A stretch of DNA of 64,000 nt. Origin: Selenomonadaceae bacterium. Its GTDB lineage: Bacteria > Bacillota > Negativicutes > Selenomonadales > Selenomonadaceae. The notes below the pieces were generated by a model. The model had not been told where the DNA came from. It worked only from the letters and a program-made list of their open reading frames with translations, and made no database searches. A program made the translations under genes and the position numbers. The number at the start of each line of letters is the position of its first letter. The first letter of the stretch is position 1. The stretch covers positions 124,001 to 188,000 of the forward strand of contig JAFWWC010000002.1 of NCBI GenBank assembly GCA_017518105.1. Direction: 5' to 3'. Below, piece by piece: positions 61,422 to 64,000 of this stretch.

Positions 61422-62654
61422 TTGGCGGCTGATAAGAATTTGTTTCTGTATGACGTGGCGATTGTCGCGATTTTGAAGAACGAGGGACATTATCTTAAAG
61501 AGTGGCTCGACTATCATTTGCTTGCTGGAGTCGACCACTTTTATCTTTATGATAACGAATCGACTGACGATTACTCCGAGATTATCGCGCCGTATGTCAG
61601 GGCGGGCTTGGTCACGAGCAAATATTTTCCGGGCGAGTCGATGCAGTTCGCCGCGTATGATGAGGCTGTTCGGGATTATCGGTTCGCATGTCGATATATG
61701 GCGTTCGTGGATTTGGACGAGTTCATTTATCCCAAGACAGCTCAGACTGTCGCGGAGGTCGTCGACGATATTTTATCGGGTGAAGAGACGGCGTCGGGCG
61801 TGGCGATTAATTGGTAGCTGTTCGGCTCGAATAAACAGAAGTCAGCGGATTACTCACGGGGCGTCTTGGAGAGGTTCACGCGGCGGGCAAAAAGTGATTG
61901 GGTCGTTCCCATTCCAAATCGCGACATACCCGGCGGCAATGCTCAAGTTAAGACAATCGCCAACCCGCGTAGAGTGAATTTCTTTACGAGCGCGCACTTC
62001 CCGATTTACTTCGAGGGCTATCACTCCGTCAACGAACGCGGCGGGCGGGTCGATAACTATTGCAATGAGCCAGTCACGGCGGAGAGGCTTGCGATTAATC
62101 ACTACCACGTTAAGAGCCGCGAGGAGCACCGGCAGAAGATTTTAAAGGGGCGGGCGGGCAAGCAGAGTACATATCTTGATGATTCGTGGTTCAAGATGTA
62201 CGACCGCAACGAAGTCTTCGACGAGGGCATATTGAGCTATCGCATTGCCCGTGAGGCGAATTTTTCTTTTGAGGAGGACAAAGCTAAGCTTGCGCGTCTG
62301 AAACGTGCCTTGACTAAAAATTTATCGGCGTGCGCATCGGGTGCTAAGTTACCTTTGGAGACTGCGTTGACTTGCCGAGCCTTGAGCACTTACCTTAACG
62401 AACAGATTTACGAGGAGGCGTCCCTTGCCGCGATATTTAAATCCCTAGACGGCATGAAACTTTCAGAGGCGCGGCTCCTTCTAAGCGACCTGCCGAACCT
62501 GTTAGCTTTGCCCTATCCTATCGCCGCTGACCTCGGAAAGGTTTCGATAAAAATCATTTCGTACCTAATGGACTTCATGCGCGAGCGGGAGCTTTGGCGG
62601 GACTATTCGGACTTGGATTATTTGCGGCGATTCCTAAGAACTTTAAGGAGTTGA
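61422..62654 (+). pseudogene. GT92-family (DUF23) glycosyltransferase interrupted by an in-frame TAG
   Basis: The reading frame runs from the TTG at 61422 (GAGGTG upstream) to TAG at 61815-61817 (after GVAINW) and goes on as LFGSNKQKSADYSRG... to the stop at 62654. The pieces match GT92: VAILKNEGHYLKEWLDYHLLAGVDHFYLYDNESTD, the DLDEF metal motif, then NHYHVKSREEHRQKI. The TAG replaces one codon in the family's IN-W-x-FGS; all else is intact, about 410 codons. Either a recent nonsense mutation or suppressed read-through. Its neighbours are the receiver gene (16 bases before) and coaX (5 bases after). Confidence 0.88.
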
Positions 62655-62658
62655 GACT

Positions 62659-63432
62659 TTGCTTTTAGTAATTGACATTGGAAACAGCAATATCGTTATG
62701 GGCACCTACAGCGGAAAAAATCTGATGAAGCATTGGAGAATCTCGACGGACAGACAGAAAACCGGCGACGAATACGGCATGTTGATTAATGACCTTTTCC
62801 ACTATCAGGGCGTGAAGATTTCTGACGTGAAGGACATAATTATTTCGTCGGTCGTGCCGCCAATGGTTGTGCCTATCGTGAAGATGTGCGAGCGTTATTT
62901 TAAGATTCGTCCGCTAGTGGTCGGACCAGGTATCAAGACGGGTATCAAGCTTAATTACGAAAACCCGCGGGCAATCGGGGCGGATAGGATTGTTAATGCC
63001 GTGGGAGCCTTCGAGCAATATGGCGGACCGCTGATTGTGATTGACATTGGCACGGCGACGACTTTTGATGTTGTCTCGGAGAAGGGCGACTTCCTCGGCG
63101 GAGTAATTGCGCCGGGCATCGTGGCTAGTGCGGATTCTCTGTTCAACTCGACGGCGAAACTTCCACGCATTGAACTTATTCCGCCCAAAAGTGTCATCGG
63201 GCACAACACAACGGCTTGTATGCAGTCGGGAATCATCTATGGCTACGTCGGGCAGATTGATACGATTGTAGAAAAGATTCGGGCGGAAATGGGCGCGGGT
63301 TGGCACGCAAAAGTTATCGCGACGGGCGGGCTTGCCAAGATGATTTACCGCGAGTCCAAGACGATTGACAAGATTGACCACTTCTTGACGCTTACTGGCT
63401 TGCGCGTCTTGCACGAGCGTAATTCCCAATGA
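62659..63432 (+). CDS. coaX: Type III pantothenate kinase
   Basis: 257 residues, TTG start with AAGGAGTTG upstream. LLVIDIGNSNIVMG (phosphate 1), VIDIGTATTFDVV (phosphate 2) and GADRIVNAVGA are family motifs. It phosphorylates pantothenate in CoA synthesis; type III is feedback-resistant and needs a monovalent cation. Stop overlaps the dus start (ATGA). Confidence 0.95.
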   Translation: MLLVIDIGNSNIVMGTYSGKNLMKHWRISTDRQKTGDEYGMLINDLFHYQGVKISDVKDIIISSVVPPMVVPIVKMCERYFKIRPLVVGPGIKTGIKLNYENPRAIGADRIVNAVGAFEQYGGPLIVIDIGTATTFDVVSEKGDFLGGVIAPGIVASADSLFNSTAKLPRIELIPPKSVIGHNTTACMQSGIIYGYVGQIDTIVEKIRAEMGAGWHAKVIATGGLAKMIYRESKTIDKIDHFLTLTGLRVLHERNSQ

Positions 63433-64000
63433 GCAACGTGACGTTGCATCCAGCGGTCGCGTCGAAGTCTCCGATAGTTCGTAGACAGTTCCCGCGCTCT
63501 GACGTTGTAGAAATCTTCCAAAAGCCAATCTTCCTTGCACCGATGGCGGGAGTCACGGATACGGCGTTCAGGGTTTTGGTTAGGGAGCTACTCGACAACG
63601 ACTTTAAAGGCTTGCTGATGTTTTCGGAAATGGTCAGCGCGGCGGGCGTCCACTATCGCAACGAGAAAACGCTAGCCATGCTTCGGACTGTCAAAGAGGA
63701 GCGACCAACGGCAATTCAAATCTTCGGCTCGGAACCGGCAATCTGCGCTGAGGCGGCGGCTTATGTCGAAGAACTCGGCTCGGCTACCGTCATTGATTTT
63801 AACTGCGGTTGCCCTGCGCCAAAGATTTTCAAGAACGGAGAAGGCTCCGCATTGATGAAGAACCCCGCGTTGCTAGAAAAGATTCTGTCCGCCATAAGAC
63901 GAGCCGTAAGCTTGCCCATAAGCGTAAAGATTCGGCTCGGTTGCAATGAGATTAACGCCGTGGAGGTCGCTAAGCGTGCTGAGGCGGCGGGCGTCGACTT
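63429..64000 (+). CDS. dus: tRNA-dihydrouridine synthase, 3' end cut off
   Basis: 190 codons visible: after a longer-than-usual N-terminus (about 35 residues), PIFLAPMAGVTDTAFRVL (FMN binding), FSEMVSAAGVHY, IQIFGSEP and DFNCGCPAPKIFKNGEGSALM with the catalytic Cys. Reduces uridine in tRNA D-loops. ATG overlaps the coaX TGA, as is common for coaX-dus in Firmicutes. Confidence 0.95.
   Translation, partial: MSNVTLHPAVASKSPIVRRQFPRSDVVEIFQKPIFLAPMAGVTDTAFRVLVRELLDNDFKGLLMFSEMVSAAGVHYRNEKTLAMLRTVKEERPTAIQIFGSEPAICAEAAAYVEELGSATVIDFNCGCPAPKIFKNGEGSALMKNPALLEKILSAIRRAVSLPISVKIRLGCNEINAVEVAKRAEAAGVD

Noticed and set aside
41357-62654. Genome-wide reassignment of TAG or TGA as sense codons
   Set aside because: TAG ends the FtsA-like and cydD genes and TGA ends others at proper positions; only two glycosyltransferase genes have internal stops, and one has a frameshift too.

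Overview
The window looks like a chromosomal segment of a Gram-negative-type Firmicute (class Negativicutes, probably a selenomonad). Gene order and signals are Firmicute-like: rpmG-secE-nusG-rplKAJL, an L10-leader attenuator, strong GGAGG ribosome sites, many TTG/GTG starts, sepF, and an aspartate-free-standing arginine/lysine-type decarboxylase family. The cell nevertheless makes lipid A (lpxC-fabZ-lpxA-lpxI), so it has an outer membrane. The lineage call is inference from these traits; no 16S or database search was possible.

Layout. 1-5.1 kb: the end of a secreted phosphodiester glycosidase gene, two tRNA-Val genes, the L7/L12-L10-L1-L11-NusG-SecE-L33 operon (minus strand) and a tRNA-fMet/Thr/Met cluster feeding it. 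5.1-5.6 kb: a decayed group II intron maturase fragment. 5.6-14.7 kb: rpsT, a proline symporter with a lipoprotein, spermidine synthase and an Orn/Lys/Arg decarboxylase around two small coiled-coil genes, sepF, an atypical sigma factor and typA. 14.7-19.1 kb: an accessory island with an RTX-tail remnant, a small membrane protein, a Uma2-type protein, tandem repeats, an aminotransferase, and a TnpB gene (IS200/IS605 family) broken by one base. 19.2-26.3 kb: a complete F-type ATP synthase operon (atpIBEFHAGDC) with unusual gamma, alpha and c subunits. 26.4-32.8 kb: lpxC-fabZ-lpxA-lpxI, a C69 dipeptidase, a beta-lactamase-fold hydrolase and thiamine pyrophosphokinase. 32.8-41.2 kb: the glycogen operon glgC-glgD-glgP-glgB-glgA. 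41.3-42.6 kb: a dead GT8 glycosyltransferase. 42.6-49.5 kb: a DUF5693 membrane protein, a LmeA-like lipid-binding protein, prfB with its programmed frameshift, a GT61 glycosyltransferase carrying a C10 tract, and a degenerate FakA-like protein. 49.6-56 kb: an FtsA-like ATPase with AT-hooks, a second decarboxylase, PBP2, a secreted protein, and an IS605 right-end remnant. 56-64 kb: cytochrome bd genes cydA-(small coiled-coil gene)-cydB-cydD, a zinc-ribbon/double-receiver protein, a GT92 glycosyltransferase interrupted by TAG, coaX and dus (cut by the window edge).

How the parts fit: much of the window is cell-envelope and energy housekeeping. Polyamine synthesis (two decarboxylases plus SpeE) may feed envelope function, because selenomonads are known to attach polyamines to peptidoglycan; one decarboxylase gene is divergent from PBP2. 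The most unusual signals are a pair of related small coiled-coil/tail-anchor proteins, one of them inside cydAB and one next to speE; an approximately 65-residue insertion in ATP synthase gamma; a two-carboxylate c subunit; AT-hooks on an FtsA-like protein; a sigma factor lacking the DNA-melting aromatics; a second TnpB-type right end (candidate guide-RNA scaffold) between a consensus promoter and cydA; and three glycosyltransferase genes that are switched, broken or switchable.
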